Shown piece after piece: positions 42,746 to 51,637 of a DNA stretch of 64,000 nt. A program made the translations under genes and the position numbers. The notes under the pieces were generated by a model that searched no databases, was not told the origin of the DNA, and saw only the letters and a list, made by a program, of their open reading frames with translations. Source of the DNA: CAVVNN01 sp963838035 (GTDB lineage: Bacteria > Actinomycetota > Thermoleophilia > Solirubrobacterales > 70-9); the NCBI GenBank assembly GCA_963838035.1, contig CAWIPM010000002.1, positions 558,001 to 622,000 on the forward strand. Direction: 5' to 3'. Each line of letters opens with the position of its first letter. The stretch's first letter is position 1.

Positions 42746-43108
42746 TCAGTCGTCCAGGTCTTCGAGGATTCGCTGGGTGACGCGCCCGGCGTCGTGATCG
42801 GCGACGAAGTAGAGCGCCGCGTGCTCGGCGAGCCGCTGCGCGGGAACGCCCTGGCGGGCGGCCTCCCGCTCGAACTGGCTCCAAAGACGCTCGTCGACGC
42901 TCAGCTCCAGCTCCGCCATCCCGTCGAGAGACCGGTCGCGCAGAAAGTCGGAGCACGGCCACTCCCCTCGGCCCGAGTCGCTGTCCTCGAGGTAGTAGCG
43001 CATCGCGCGGGAGACCCTCGCCGGAACACGGTCCATTTCGGCCCTGTCCACTCCTGCCAGGGCATCCAAGGTGAACTCGCCCAGCTCGAGGGATACGCTC
43101 TTCTTCAT
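42746..43108 (-). CDS. Hypothetical protein, 120 residues
   Basis: ATG 43108. Acidic, soluble, two parts: an N-terminal segment (MKKSVSLELGEFTLDAL) and a C-terminal stretch (AELELSVDERLWSQFEREAARQGVPAQRLAEHAALYF) that resembles a ribbon-helix-helix unit, with a short strand followed by two helices. If so it may bind DNA, but the fit is loose. No partner toxin is next to it. Coding is supported by high-GC third positions and position on the same strand as the MaoC gene. Confidence 0.5.
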   Translation of the reverse strand: MKKSVSLELGEFTLDALAGVDRAEMDRVPARVSRAMRYYLEDSDSGRGEWPCSDFLRDRSLDGMAELELSVDERLWSQFEREAARQGVPAQRLAEHAALYFVADHDAGRVTQRILEDLDD

Positions 43109-43671
43109 CGAGTTCCCTCAAGCGGTCGAACCGGGGTTGGGGGCCGGCAGCCAAGACGTCGGGGGCACGATCTCACAGGATTCCTTCTTCTTCCCGACCC
43201 CTGCGTCGGCGGGCTTGGGTGCCTCCCTTGAGACTGAGAATAGCGATCGGCCTGCCCGGGCCATACCTGGAAATGGAGCCAAATTAGAGCATTCGCAGGC
43301 GGACATGAAGGCGGTCCTCGTCACGGGCGGCTCGCGGCCTCCTCCGGCCACCGCATCGGCGGTCGCGCTCCCTTTTTTTGGCCCAGCAATCGCCCTTCTG
43401 GGTGGAGAACCCTCCACCGTAGGCCGATGGGCGCATGGCGAAGGCCGGCACCGTCGGGCTGCCCGCAAGCCGGGTGACGAGACGCGGGCAGCCCGCCCCA
43501 ACAAGGTTCCGGCCGCCTGGCGGCCGAGGGCAGGGTCTCGGCGGCTGCGCGCCCCCGCCCCCCTCGTTTCAACCGACCCTCAATCGTCTCTGCCTGGCCA
43601 CCGGTCTGAAAAAGGTGCTGCTCGGCCCATATCAGGCCCCGGTGCGTCAGATCTTGGCTACGCTCGACCTC
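43109..43671. other. 563-base gene-poor, structured stretch
   Basis: No convincing gene. It holds strong inverted repeats: GGTGGAG/CTCCACC near 43410, GGGCTGCCCGC with GCGGGCAGCCC near 43460-43500, and GGCCGCCTGGCGGCC near 43515. A run of seven T at 43373-43379 follows a short GC hairpin and could be a terminator. The structure suggests a leader RNA or an unassigned small RNA before the secreted protein gene at 43672. Known riboswitch signatures (cyclic dinucleotide, cobalamin), RNase P and SRP motifs were looked for by eye and not found. Confidence 0.4.
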
Positions 43672-44160
43672 GTGCCCAAGCTATTTCGCACAGCGATAGT
43701 CGTCATTGCATGTGCCGTGCTCGTGGGCGGTGGGGCGACGCTGGCGATCGCCTCCGAAGAAGGCGGCTCGACGGGCGACGCGGCCGAAACACAGTACGGC
43801 GGGGCACAGGGCTGCACCCTGGGCTACTGGAAGAATCACACGAGCGAAGCTGTCTGGGGAACGACCTACAGCCCAAGCGACTATTTCGACCAAGTCTTCG
43901 GGTTCGGCCCCCACATCACCCTTCTCGAAGCGCTGAACGAAGGGGGCGGCGGTTTCAGTGCCCTGGAGCGCCAGGCCGTGGCCGCGCTGCTGAGCACCAA
44001 CAACGCGAACATCAACTACAAACTCTCCGAACAAGAAGTCTTCGAACTCGTCAAGCAGGCCTACGAATCGGGCGAACCGGAATTGGTCAAGGACGAGTTC
44101 GACACGTTCAACAATGGCGAATGCCCAGTCAACGCGAACGGCGAAGTAACCGGCGGTTAG
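43672..44160 (+). CDS. Secreted protein with GYWKNH motif
   Basis: Exported protein of about 162 residues from GTG 43672: basic start, signal-type helix (LFRTAIVVIACAVLVGGGATLAIA), then a mature part with GCTLGYWKNHTSEAVW, a motif recurrent in secreted bacterial surface proteins. The rest is acidic and helical (EQEVFELVKQAYESGEPELVKDEFDTFNNG) with Cys residues at both ends of the domain, possibly forming a disulfide. No anchor is visible. Function unknown. The start is chosen because it gives the signal peptide; longer upstream frames lack coding character. Confidence 0.7.
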   Translation: MPKLFRTAIVVIACAVLVGGGATLAIASEEGGSTGDAAETQYGGAQGCTLGYWKNHTSEAVWGTTYSPSDYFDQVFGFGPHITLLEALNEGGGGFSALERQAVAALLSTNNANINYKLSEQEVFELVKQAYESGEPELVKDEFDTFNNGECPVNANGEVTGG

Positions 44161-44314
44161 GGTTGCGGCCGCCCGGACGGCGGCTTTCCTCCCGGCTGTC
44201 GCAGCGCTCGCGCCCGCCGCGGCGCGCCTAGCGCGACGGCCGGGAGCGATGACCACCACCCGGGGGTGATCGGGGCGACCGAGGGGATGTGGCCGAAGCG
44301 CCTCATCTCACTAG

Positions 44315-44330
44315 TACGAACGTCCGCTGC
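44315..44330 (+). promoter_or_regulatory. 16-base motif shared with the CAP paralogue at 17363
   Basis: TACGAACGTCCGCTGC ends 48 bases before the GTG of CAP paralogue B. The identical sequence lies at 17409-17424 on the other strand before paralogue A, 45 bases from its start. The surrounding bases are less similar, apart from TGGCGAGA just before each start, so the motif may be kept by selection as a promoter or operator. Confidence 0.5.
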
Positions 44331-44378
44331 GGGAAAGCGGCGCCCAAGGGATGACGCCCATATGGCGAGACAAGGGGC

Positions 44379-45002
44379 GTGGGTCGCAAGATCTTCATCT
44401 CACTCGCCCTCGTTGCGCTTGTCGGCGCTGCGCTCGCCCCGGCCGCGGGAGCGATGGACCTGAGCCGATTGATCGCGCCCCCCTCGATCTGCGCCAACCA
44501 GACCGAACGCGGTGCCTCCGCGGCGGCGCAGGAGAGGGCGATGCGGTGCATGACCGACTTCGCTCGACGCCGTGCCGGGATGGTCGGGCTGGTCAATGCC
44601 AGGGCTCTGGATCGCTCGGCTCTCGACAAGTCAGGGGACATCCTCCGCTGCGACAGCTTCAGCCATACCGCCTGCGGGCGGGCATTCAGCTTCTGGATGC
44701 GGCGAGTCAGCTATCTCCCCGCGCCATGCTGGCGGGTCGGCGAGAACCTCGCCTGGGGCACCGGGAGCTACGACAGCGTGCGCTCGATCTTCCGCGCCTG
44801 GATCCACTCGCCCGAGCACCGAGCGAACATCCTCGGCCACTACACCCAGATCGGCGTCGGTCTCAGGGTCGGCGATCTGGGTGGCGACCAGGAAGTCCAC
44901 GTCTGGACCCAGCACTTCGGCTCTCATTGCGGTGCGGCGCCGAGGCAGGCAAGGCCTCGCGAGGGCCTCTCCCCCGCGTCCGCCGTAGCGCCGGCCGGCT
45001 AG
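44379..45002 (+). CDS. Secreted CAP-domain protein (paralogue B)
   Basis: 207 residues from GTG 44379. Signal peptide (IFISLALVALVGAALAPAAGA) and CAP domain: RCDSFSHTACGRAFSFW, CWRVGENLAWG, AWIHSPEHRANILGHYTQIGVGL and WTQHFGSHC. Same length and order as the gene at 16740-17363. A bias to Pro/Arg/Ala at the extreme C-terminus is poorly matched between the two. Followed by the convergent LPFTG gene. Confidence 0.88.
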   Translation: MGRKIFISLALVALVGAALAPAAGAMDLSRLIAPPSICANQTERGASAAAQERAMRCMTDFARRRAGMVGLVNARALDRSALDKSGDILRCDSFSHTACGRAFSFWMRRVSYLPAPCWRVGENLAWGTGSYDSVRSIFRAWIHSPEHRANILGHYTQIGVGLRVGDLGGDQEVHVWTQHFGSHCGAAPRQARPREGLSPASAVAPAG

Positions 45003-45026
45003 GCCCAGCCGGCGCTCCCGCCGCGA

Positions 45027-45401
45027 TCAAATTTGGCGCTTCGTTTCGAAGCGACGCTGTGCCACGCCGGCCAGGACGAGCAGCAGCCCGACGCCAGCCA
45101 GGGCGAGTGCGTCATACCCCGTGAACGGTAGGCCGCTCGCCGCCGAGGCGGAACCTGAGCCGCCCTGAGCCTCCTGCCCAGCGCTGCCCGACCCCGGCCC
45201 GCCACCGCCCGAGTTCATCTTGCCTCCGGCTTCGTGGGCTCCCTTGACGCCATGGCTTCCGTGGGTCGCCTGAACGGTCTCGTACTGGCTGATCGCGGCA
45301 TTGCTCGCGTTGCTCGACCCGCCGGCAGCTGCTAGGGCAAGAGCCCCGCAGCCACCTACGAGAAAGATTGCCAGCGTCGCTGATAGCAGTCGGTTGATCA
45401 T
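45027..45401 (-). CDS. Small LPFTG cell-wall-anchored protein coupled to a polymerase gene
   Basis: 124-residue predicted sortase substrate. Signal peptide (about 1-26), a mature Ser/Gly/Ala-rich region with His and Gln, LPFTG at residues 91-95, membrane helix (about 98-114) and a basic end (RRFETKR). Its ATG overlaps the TGA of the upstream polymerase gene (ATGA, 45398-45401), so the two are translated together. This ties a wall-anchored protein directly to glycan polymerisation. The mature part of about 60 residues is low-complexity and shows no enzyme motif. Confidence 0.85.
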   Translation of the reverse strand: MINRLLSATLAIFLVGGCGALALAAAGGSSNASNAAISQYETVQATHGSHGVKGAHEAGGKMNSGGGGPGSGSAGQEAQGGSGSASAASGLPFTGYDALALAGVGLLLVLAGVAQRRFETKRQI

Positions 45402-47416
45402 GGATCGCCTGGTTCTGGTGGTAGGAGGGGCGCGCTGTGAGCAGCGCGTTCCCAGGCACGCTTGTTAACCCCTCGAAAACGAAACGGCGCCGAGTGGGCA
45501 AGGCTTTCGTAGGGGTTCAGCGCTGCGGCCCGTCGCGCGGCGCCCCTCGGGTCAAGCCCAACTCCGGCTCGCGCGACCGCGAGCCCGTAGTGCAGCGCCC
45601 AGTTGTTGGGATCGCGCTGCAGCGCGCGCTGCAAGGCGATCATCGCCGATCCGTAGCGGCCGCGCCTGATGTCGCAGTAGGCAATCACGGCGTACGGCGT
45701 CGGCCTCTGGCTGACCTCGGAGAGGGCGCTGTTCGCGTCGGCCTCCGCAGTCGCGCAGTTGCCGCTCTTCAGCGCCCCGATCGCCGAGTCGAGGCTGGCC
45801 TGCGAGAGCGCGACGCGGGCCGGGACAATCGCCACGAACAGGAAGGCGATCACACCGCCGGCCCGGACCACGGTCGTCCTCAGCTCGCTGCGGTGCCGGC
45901 GGCGCCGCCAACGCAGCGAACGCGCCAAGGCGGCACCCCCGAGGGCAAAGAGCCACAGCGTCACAGCCGGCATCTGCCAGTCCCAGTCCACCCCCGCATG
46001 GACAGCCCAGGCCAGGCCGGCCGCCAGCAGTGCAGCGAAGAGCGCACGGTCCGGGCCACGCGCGCGAAAGGCGAACGCCCCGAGGATCAACCCGATCGCG
46101 ATCACCAGCAGCACCAGCCCCACGATGCCCAGCTCCCCCAGCACCTCGAGGTAGAGCGAGTGCGCGTTGACGACCTGGCCCCCGTTGGGCCGTTCCCGCT
46201 GCCATCTCAGCGCGTAGGTGCCGGCGCCGCTACCGTGAAGCCGGTTTTCCCGGTAGGCGTCCAGGGCGACGTGCCAGAGGTCGAACCGGCCCTCGGGCCG
46301 GGCGCTGAACAGCCGCGCTTCCCCGGCGGCCGGTGAGGTGTTGGCGCGGTCGGTGAACTCGTGGTACTTGGCCTGGACCACGTTCGGCGCGTTCGCCGCC
46401 ACACCGGCGGCGAGGACGAGCACCAGCGCCGCGGCCGCCGAGCCCGCCAGGACCGGCCGCCGAGCGCGCTGCGGCAGCCGCAGCCCCACCAGCCATCCGT
46501 CCAGCGGCAGCAAGCTGGCCCGCAGCACGCCAGCACCGAGCATGCACCCGGCGAGCACCAGCGCCACGTGCTTCCCCTCCGCGACCATGCCGTTCGGATA
46601 GCTTTCAGCGATCGTGCTGGTCGGGATGGCCACCGCCACGGCAATCAGAGTCGTCGGAACGGTCGCGATCACGCCGCTGATCAGCGCTCGCGGCCTCCCC
46701 ACCACCACGTAGACGACCAGCGCCCCCGCCGCCGCCCAGATCCCCCCGCGCGAGAGCGTGTAGAGGAGCGTCAGGGCGAACAGCGGCACCGCGGCGGCTC
46801 CCAGCACCCGGGCGACCCACGAGTCCCGCGTGCTGCAGGCGAGGTGCACGCAGAGCACCGCCCCTATGCAGCCGAGGATCCCCAGCGCGTTCCAGTAGGT
46901 GAGCGGGTACCCGAGCCGGTGCTCGCTCGCCAGAGTCGGGTCGAAGATGACGTGCGGGAGCAACCGCGCGATCAGCGCCGCCGTGCAGATCGCGACCGCA
47001 GCCGCCGCCACCCCGTAGACCATCCACCGAATCCGGCGGACGCTGAACGGCAGCATCCCGAAGAAGAGCAGCGTCAGCCCGTAGAGCAGCGCGCGTGAAT
47101 ACTCGGGCAGCGCCCTGCTCATCGAATGCGACCAGTCGGACGAGAGCAGCGTCCAAGCGCAGAAGCAGGCCATCGCGATCGCAGCCACGGCAAGGGGCGT
47201 GCTGACCCCCTGCAGGGGTCTCCGCGCCAAGGCGAAGCGCAGCCCGATCACCAGCGCCATCTCGGCCGCCGCGAGGCTCGTAGCGCCGACGTAGAAGCCT
47301 CCGCTGCGAAAGCCCAGGAAGACCGTCAGGGCGCCCGGCAGGAGCATCGCCAGCATCCAGCCGGCCTCCTCGAGGCGCTGCCGCCGATCCGCGTCGCTGC
47401 TCGACTCTCGCGACAT
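45398..47416 (-). CDS. O-antigen ligase-like polymerase with C-terminal TPR-like region (third copy)
   Basis: 672 residues from ATG 47416 (a GTG directly before it is an alternative). About 12 membrane segments; superfamily loop ENRLHGSGAGTYALRWQRERPNGGQVVNAHSLYLEVLGELGIVG. The soluble tail (from about 555) has TPR-like repeats (GNCATAEADANSALSEVSQRPTPYAVIAYCDIRRGRYGSAMIALQRALQRDPNNWALHYGLAVARA). Its layout equals that of the protein at 33874. Alone on its transcript with the LPFTG gene. Confidence 0.85.
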   Translation of the reverse strand: MSRESSSDADRRQRLEEAGWMLAMLLPGALTVFLGFRSGGFYVGATSLAAAEMALVIGLRFALARRPLQGVSTPLAVAAIAMACFCAWTLLSSDWSHSMSRALPEYSRALLYGLTLLFFGMLPFSVRRIRWMVYGVAAAAVAICTAALIARLLPHVIFDPTLASEHRLGYPLTYWNALGILGCIGAVLCVHLACSTRDSWVARVLGAAAVPLFALTLLYTLSRGGIWAAAGALVVYVVVGRPRALISGVIATVPTTLIAVAVAIPTSTIAESYPNGMVAEGKHVALVLAGCMLGAGVLRASLLPLDGWLVGLRLPQRARRPVLAGSAAAALVLVLAAGVAANAPNVVQAKYHEFTDRANTSPAAGEARLFSARPEGRFDLWHVALDAYRENRLHGSGAGTYALRWQRERPNGGQVVNAHSLYLEVLGELGIVGLVLLVIAIGLILGAFAFRARGPDRALFAALLAAGLAWAVHAGVDWDWQMPAVTLWLFALGGAALARSLRWRRRRHRSELRTTVVRAGGVIAFLFVAIVPARVALSQASLDSAIGALKSGNCATAEADANSALSEVSQRPTPYAVIAYCDIRRGRYGSAMIALQRALQRDPNNWALHYGLAVARAGVGLDPRGAARRAAALNPYESLAHSAPFRFRGVNKRAWERAAHSAPLLPPEPGDP

Positions 47417-47624
47417 CACACCAACAACGCACCTGGAGGCTCAATACGTGTGCATTTCACCGCTCCTCAAAGTCGATCTTCACCACGTCGGGCGACCTAA
47501 AGTCGCCGCACCCACGGCATCGACGTGGAAGCCCGGGCCCGCGAGCAGGAGGTCACTTAGTTCGAGCTCAGCATCGCCTAATTGTCGTCCGGCAGAATCG
47601 CCGGTCCCCAGACGTTGAGGAAGG

Positions 47625-48383
47625 ATGGCGGACGATGTTGGTCAGCTGAGGCCCAGTGCTCCTGCCGTGGCTCCCGCAGCGACGTTCACCCGCTGGCTCC
47701 TCGGCCGCGGAGGGTTGAGTGCGCCCCCCACATCGCCGCTGACGGGAGCGCGCTCGGCGGTCGAGATCCTGCTCGGGGCGCCTCGCCTGTCGGTGGAGCT
47801 GACGAGTGCTCCGAGCGGAGAGCACATCCGCGACTATCTCCTCGCCCGCCGCCGTGGCATTCGAAGTCACCTCTACGCTCGGAGCGTCCTTCGCATTCCG
47901 TCGTTCGGTGCGCCGATGCTGAAGGGTCGCCGCTTTCGCGCTGCCAGGACCAACGTGACGCGGGCTCGCCACGAAGGCATCAACTGCCGCGCGCTGTCGG
48001 GACCGGAGCGTCCGCGGGTCTTGCGCGAACTGGACCAGCCAGCGTGGCTGCTGGAAAGGACGGTTGACAGCTGGTGGCTCGCCGAGGACATCGACGGTTC
48101 GGCAGCGGGAGTGGCCCTGGCGACGGTCGATCGGCACTGGGCGATGTTGAACGTCTTGGTCGCTCCACGCTACACAGCACGCTATCTGCTGCATACGCAC
48201 ATGGTCACCTCGCTCGGGGAGCTTGGCGTCCGCTATCTGACGACGAGAAGCAGAAGCGCGTTGGTCCTTCCGGCGGGGCTTCTCTACCTCCAAGCGCGTC
48301 TGGGCTATGAGATCGCCAACCTGCGGATTTCGCCGGGCGGGCCGGTGACGTCTTCTCCGGCCAGGCGGCCAACCCTCTGGTGA
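47625..48383 (+). CDS. Hypothetical protein, possible GNAT-like fold
   Basis: 252 residues, ATG 47625 after a GAGGAAGG site. The C-terminal half (SAAGVALATVDRHWAMLNVLVAPRYTARYLLHTHMVTSLGELGVRYLTTR) has the strand-helix rhythm of acetyltransferases, but the acetyl-CoA loop is not clear. No signal peptide. The next gene, a GNAT/CelD-like protein, starts inside its stop codon (GTGA), suggesting the pair acts together. Function unknown. Confidence 0.6.
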   Translation: MADDVGQLRPSAPAVAPAATFTRWLLGRGGLSAPPTSPLTGARSAVEILLGAPRLSVELTSAPSGEHIRDYLLARRRGIRSHLYARSVLRIPSFGAPMLKGRRFRAARTNVTRARHEGINCRALSGPERPRVLRELDQPAWLLERTVDSWWLAEDIDGSAAGVALATVDRHWAMLNVLVAPRYTARYLLHTHMVTSLGELGVRYLTTRSRSALVLPAGLLYLQARLGYEIANLRISPGGPVTSSPARRPTLW

Positions 48384-49546
48384 CCTCTCCAGTGGAGTCC
48401 ACCGCGGGGATCCATTGCCGTGTGATCGAGAGCTTCGACGAGGTCGAGCGCTACGAGGCGCAGTGGGATCGCCTGGCGAGAGAATGCGGAAAACCGACCT
48501 GCCGGCCCGCATGGATGCGAGCCTGGTGGGAGGCGCGGTGCGCTCCCGCGGACCGGGAGTCGCGCGCTCTTCGCGTTGCCGTGGTGACGGAGGGCGAGCG
48601 GCTCGTCGGGTTGTTCCCAGGCTTTCTGGTCGATCGCGATTCTCGTCTCCCCGACCTGCAGTTGATCGGCAAGGCGACTTTCTGGTCAGTTGAGCCGCTC
48701 GTGCATCGCGACGCTCCGAAGGAGACCCTTTCGCTGTTTGCACACGCGCTCAGCGAGAGTTCTCCGCCGCCTGCACGCTTGGCATTCGGCCCTGTTCCCT
48801 CGCGGGCCGTATGGCCGCATGATCTGCGGCGTCAGTGGCCCGGCGGGCCGGCATGGCTGCGCCGCGGCAACCCAGGGAAACTGCTGGTGGTCGAGGGACA
48901 GACATCTCGCGAAGCCTGGTTCAGCGGCCTGCCGCGGCGCAGGCGCACCGACCTTCGGCGTCTCGTTCGCCGCAGAGCCGAAGCTGGCCTGGAGATCCGG
49001 TGCACGGAAAGCGCCGAGTTGGTCCCACATGACGTCCGGGCGCTTGCGGAGCTGCACCGTGCGCGCTGGCAGTGGGAATCGGGATGGCTGATCGATGGTG
49101 TGGAAGAGACGATCGTTGAGGCCGGCAAGCGCCTCGTAGCCAGCGGAGACTGGCGCCTCTGGAAGGTGGCCTGCAAAGAGGAGGTCGTGGGCGCGGCTTT
49201 GTTCACGCGCGCCGGTGACGTCAGTGAGATATTGCTGACCGCCTTCGATCCGGCCTGGGGCAAACTCTCCCCGGGTCTGGGCGCGGTGGTCGCCGGGATC
49301 GAGCACGAGCTCGACAGCGGGGCTCGCCTGATCGATTTCGGGCACGGCGGATTCAGATATCTGCAGCGGCTCTCAAACGCGGAGCGCCCGATGTTCGACT
49401 ATGAGTTGTTCCCGGCCCACAGCAGGCTGCCGGCCGCCTGGGCACGCTGGCTCGCCCCGCACGGCCGCGAACGAATCAACATCTTGCGGAAGCACCTCCG
49501 GCTTGGCCAGCGGGTGCGAGCGCTCGCGGGGGAGGAAGTAGATTGA
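48380..49546 (+). CDS. GNAT acetyltransferase (CelD/BcsL-like)
   Basis: 388-residue acetyltransferase of the type linked to cellulose and capsule loci. The GTG start overlaps the previous stop. The N-terminal domain has AQWDRLARECGKPTCRPAWMRAWWEA; the C-terminal GNAT region has LWKVACKEEVVGAALFTRAGDVSEILLTAFDPAWGKLSPGLGAVVAGIEHELDSGARLIDFGHG. Such proteins probably acylate an amino sugar of the polymer; the substrate is not evident. Confidence 0.82.
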   Translation: MTSPVESTAGIHCRVIESFDEVERYEAQWDRLARECGKPTCRPAWMRAWWEARCAPADRESRALRVAVVTEGERLVGLFPGFLVDRDSRLPDLQLIGKATFWSVEPLVHRDAPKETLSLFAHALSESSPPPARLAFGPVPSRAVWPHDLRRQWPGGPAWLRRGNPGKLLVVEGQTSREAWFSGLPRRRRTDLRRLVRRRAEAGLEIRCTESAELVPHDVRALAELHRARWQWESGWLIDGVEETIVEAGKRLVASGDWRLWKVACKEEVVGAALFTRAGDVSEILLTAFDPAWGKLSPGLGAVVAGIEHELDSGARLIDFGHGGFRYLQRLSNAERPMFDYELFPAHSRLPAAWARWLAPHGRERINILRKHLRLGQRVRALAGEEVD

Positions 49547-49676
49547 GCTCGAGCCCGATCAGCCTGCCGTCACGTCGATGCGATACCCCCGACCCAATCA
49601 AGGAGAGGCTCGGAGCCCCGCATGACGGCCGACAGCGCTGAACAGCGTCTCGTCGCCGTCGAGTCGATGCCCTTCT

Positions 49677-50423
49677 TCAGCGATCGGGTGTCGCCAACAG
49701 GTGGGGAGCCCAAGCCCATCCGGACTCCAATGGCTCTACTGAATAGCCGGGAAGCCATGTTGCGAGCTGGGTAGCCGCGTGCTCAACCGGTCCGACCATG
49801 TGCATCTCGCAGAGAATGGTCGGGCGGTGCAAATCGATGATCTCTTTCATCCCGGCAATCACCTGCTGCTCCGCTCCCTCCACATCGATCTTCACGAGGG
49901 TCGGCGGCAGAAGATCAAGCGCATCGAGTGTTGTCGTCTGAACGGTCATCGACCCTTCTCCCAACCTAGCGCTCAGACTATTCCTCCCATTCGACCAGCT
50001 CGATAGTCCCACCGAGGCGCATACGGCCAACTCGAAGACCTCCACTTGGTCCAGCGAATTGAGCGTCACGTTCGCGCGCAACTCGTTGGCCGTATCCGGC
50101 GCGGGCTCGAAAGCGTAGACGCGGCCGTGCCGGCCCACAGCGACCGCGGCCACCAGGGTGAAGAAGCCCACATTAGCTCCGAGGTCGTAGCAAACCGCTC
50201 CCAGATCGAGGTGTGCGAAAAGAACCTCTTGAACCATGGGCTCAGTAGTGCCAAAGCGATAGCCGGGATTAGCGTTCCGCGTTCTGATCTTCAGGCCCTT
50301 TGCCCCCCCATTGCGAATAGTTGCAACAGACGGAGTGACGAACTGATAGCCCGCAGCGATTAGGCTCCTCGTCCTCGGGTGCTCTGCCGAAATCCGGCCG
50401 ATGCGACGTATCAAAGCCTCCAT
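49677..50423 (-). CDS. FkbM-family methyltransferase
   Basis: 248-residue SAM-dependent methyltransferase. Motif I VCYDLGANVGFFTLVAA, motif II VYAFEPAPDTANELRANVTLN, and TLVKIDVEGAEQQVIAGM are the FkbM signature. ATG 50423. Typically O-methylates sugars or other hydroxyls. No immediate operon partner; the neighbouring minus-strand glycosyltransferase is 146 bases upstream. Confidence 0.88.
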   Translation of the reverse strand: MEALIRRIGRISAEHPRTRSLIAAGYQFVTPSVATIRNGGAKGLKIRTRNANPGYRFGTTEPMVQEVLFAHLDLGAVCYDLGANVGFFTLVAAVAVGRHGRVYAFEPAPDTANELRANVTLNSLDQVEVFELAVCASVGLSSWSNGRNSLSARLGEGSMTVQTTTLDALDLLPPTLVKIDVEGAEQQVIAGMKEIIDLHRPTILCEMHMVGPVEHAATQLATWLPGYSVEPLESGWAWAPHLLATPDR

Positions 50424-50569
50424 GTGATCAGCGAACGGAGAACTCAGCTTCTGACTTTCACAGGACGACCCGGATAAGCATGCATGCTGCCGGCGAGGCA
50501 GCGCCCCCGCGTGAACTTCACCGAGGACGTAATGGACCGATCATCGGCCTCACCCCTTCGCCTATCCAG

Positions 50570-51583
50570 TCACCACTTCATCGCTTGAAAGCGGATCCGG
50601 TCGACTTCGCCCTTCTTACTTGGCACCAGGCGACCGAAGAGCCTTCCGAGCGCCGAAGCACGCAACCACAGCGCGAGGCGCGCCTCAACCCGAAGCCGCA
50701 ACCGAACGCCTGAAGATCCGACCATCCTCGCCGCGTCCATGGCGAATTCCTCATCGATCGAACCTCTCTCTCGGCTTTCGAGGTCGATCAATGCCGCTCG
50801 CCAGGGGAAATGCTCGGCAACGACGGCTCTGTAACGCCGCCGCAGCTCAGGGTCGTCTATCAGATATCCAGGATCGAGTTTGAACCGGTGGGCGTAGTTC
50901 AGGCTCCAGCTCGACCTGTTGCCGGGCGCAGGCCTGGAGAGTATTCCGCCTCGAACGGAGATCGACATCTGATCGGTTAGGGCTGCCAGCTGAATGCCCA
51001 GCGTGGGTTGAGCATGGCTGAAGCGGGCGTCGAGCCGGACATAGCGCCTTCCAACATTGGTTCTTACGACGCGATGGAAGAAATTGTCGGAGAACCCGTA
51101 GGCAGCCCGGCTTTGCTCGATCAGCTCGACGTAATCGAGAAGCGTCGCGATGTGGTGGCGCTCTTCAGCGGGAAGGCCCGCATGCCAATAGAGGACGGCG
51201 GCCTCCGGATCCTGCTCGATCGCCGCCGCGACCTCGTCCCCGGCCTCCGGGGTCATCAGCCAGTCGTCTGCAAACGGCCAGGTGTATGGCGCACGGGAAA
51301 CCTCCAGGGCGCGCAGGATGTTGAGGCTAGCTCCGAGATTGAACGAATTTCGGATGATCCGGAGTCGTTCGCCGTGGGACGTCTCCAAAACGCGGACGTC
51401 GGCCGTGTCGGCTACCGGATCCGGCGAGTGATCGTCGAGAACCGTGACTCGAAACGGCGTGTTCACCAGCGCAGATTCGATGGCCAGGGCAAGGCCCTCG
51501 GGCCGCCCATAGGTCGGAATCACGATTTCAACCAGTTCGCTGAGCGAAGCCATCTCCAAGTCCACGCCGGCTGCGTCGTCCAC
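50570..51583 (-). CDS. GT2-family glycosyltransferase
   Basis: 337 residues from GTG 51583; an ATG at 51553 (MASLSEL) is equally possible. Starts VEIVIPTYGRPEGLALAIESAL, then VTVLDDHSPDP, IIRNSFNLGASLNILRALEVSRAPYTWPFADDWLMTP with a DD pair at the metal site. The C-terminal half is less typical. GT-A enzyme of unknown specificity, probably part of the glycan assembly genes. Confidence 0.84.
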   Translation of the reverse strand: MDDAAGVDLEMASLSELVEIVIPTYGRPEGLALAIESALVNTPFRVTVLDDHSPDPVADTADVRVLETSHGERLRIIRNSFNLGASLNILRALEVSRAPYTWPFADDWLMTPEAGDEVAAAIEQDPEAAVLYWHAGLPAEERHHIATLLDYVELIEQSRAAYGFSDNFFHRVVRTNVGRRYVRLDARFSHAQPTLGIQLAALTDQMSISVRGGILSRPAPGNRSSWSLNYAHRFKLDPGYLIDDPELRRRYRAVVAEHFPWRAALIDLESRERGSIDEEFAMDAARMVGSSGVRLRLRVEARLALWLRASALGRLFGRLVPSKKGEVDRIRFQAMKW

Positions 51584-51637
51584 GCGTGTCGACGGAATCT
51601 TGAAGACGCACTCGGACGTTTTGCGAAGGCTGGGGCG

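Noticed and set aside
43109..43671. A known riboswitch or RNase P/SRP RNA
   Set aside because: None of the signature loops was found by eye; only general structure is visible. A covariance search would decide.
43071..44231. Long frame overlapping the GYWKNH gene
   Set aside because: It lacks a signal peptide or motif and is out of frame with the recognisable secreted protein.
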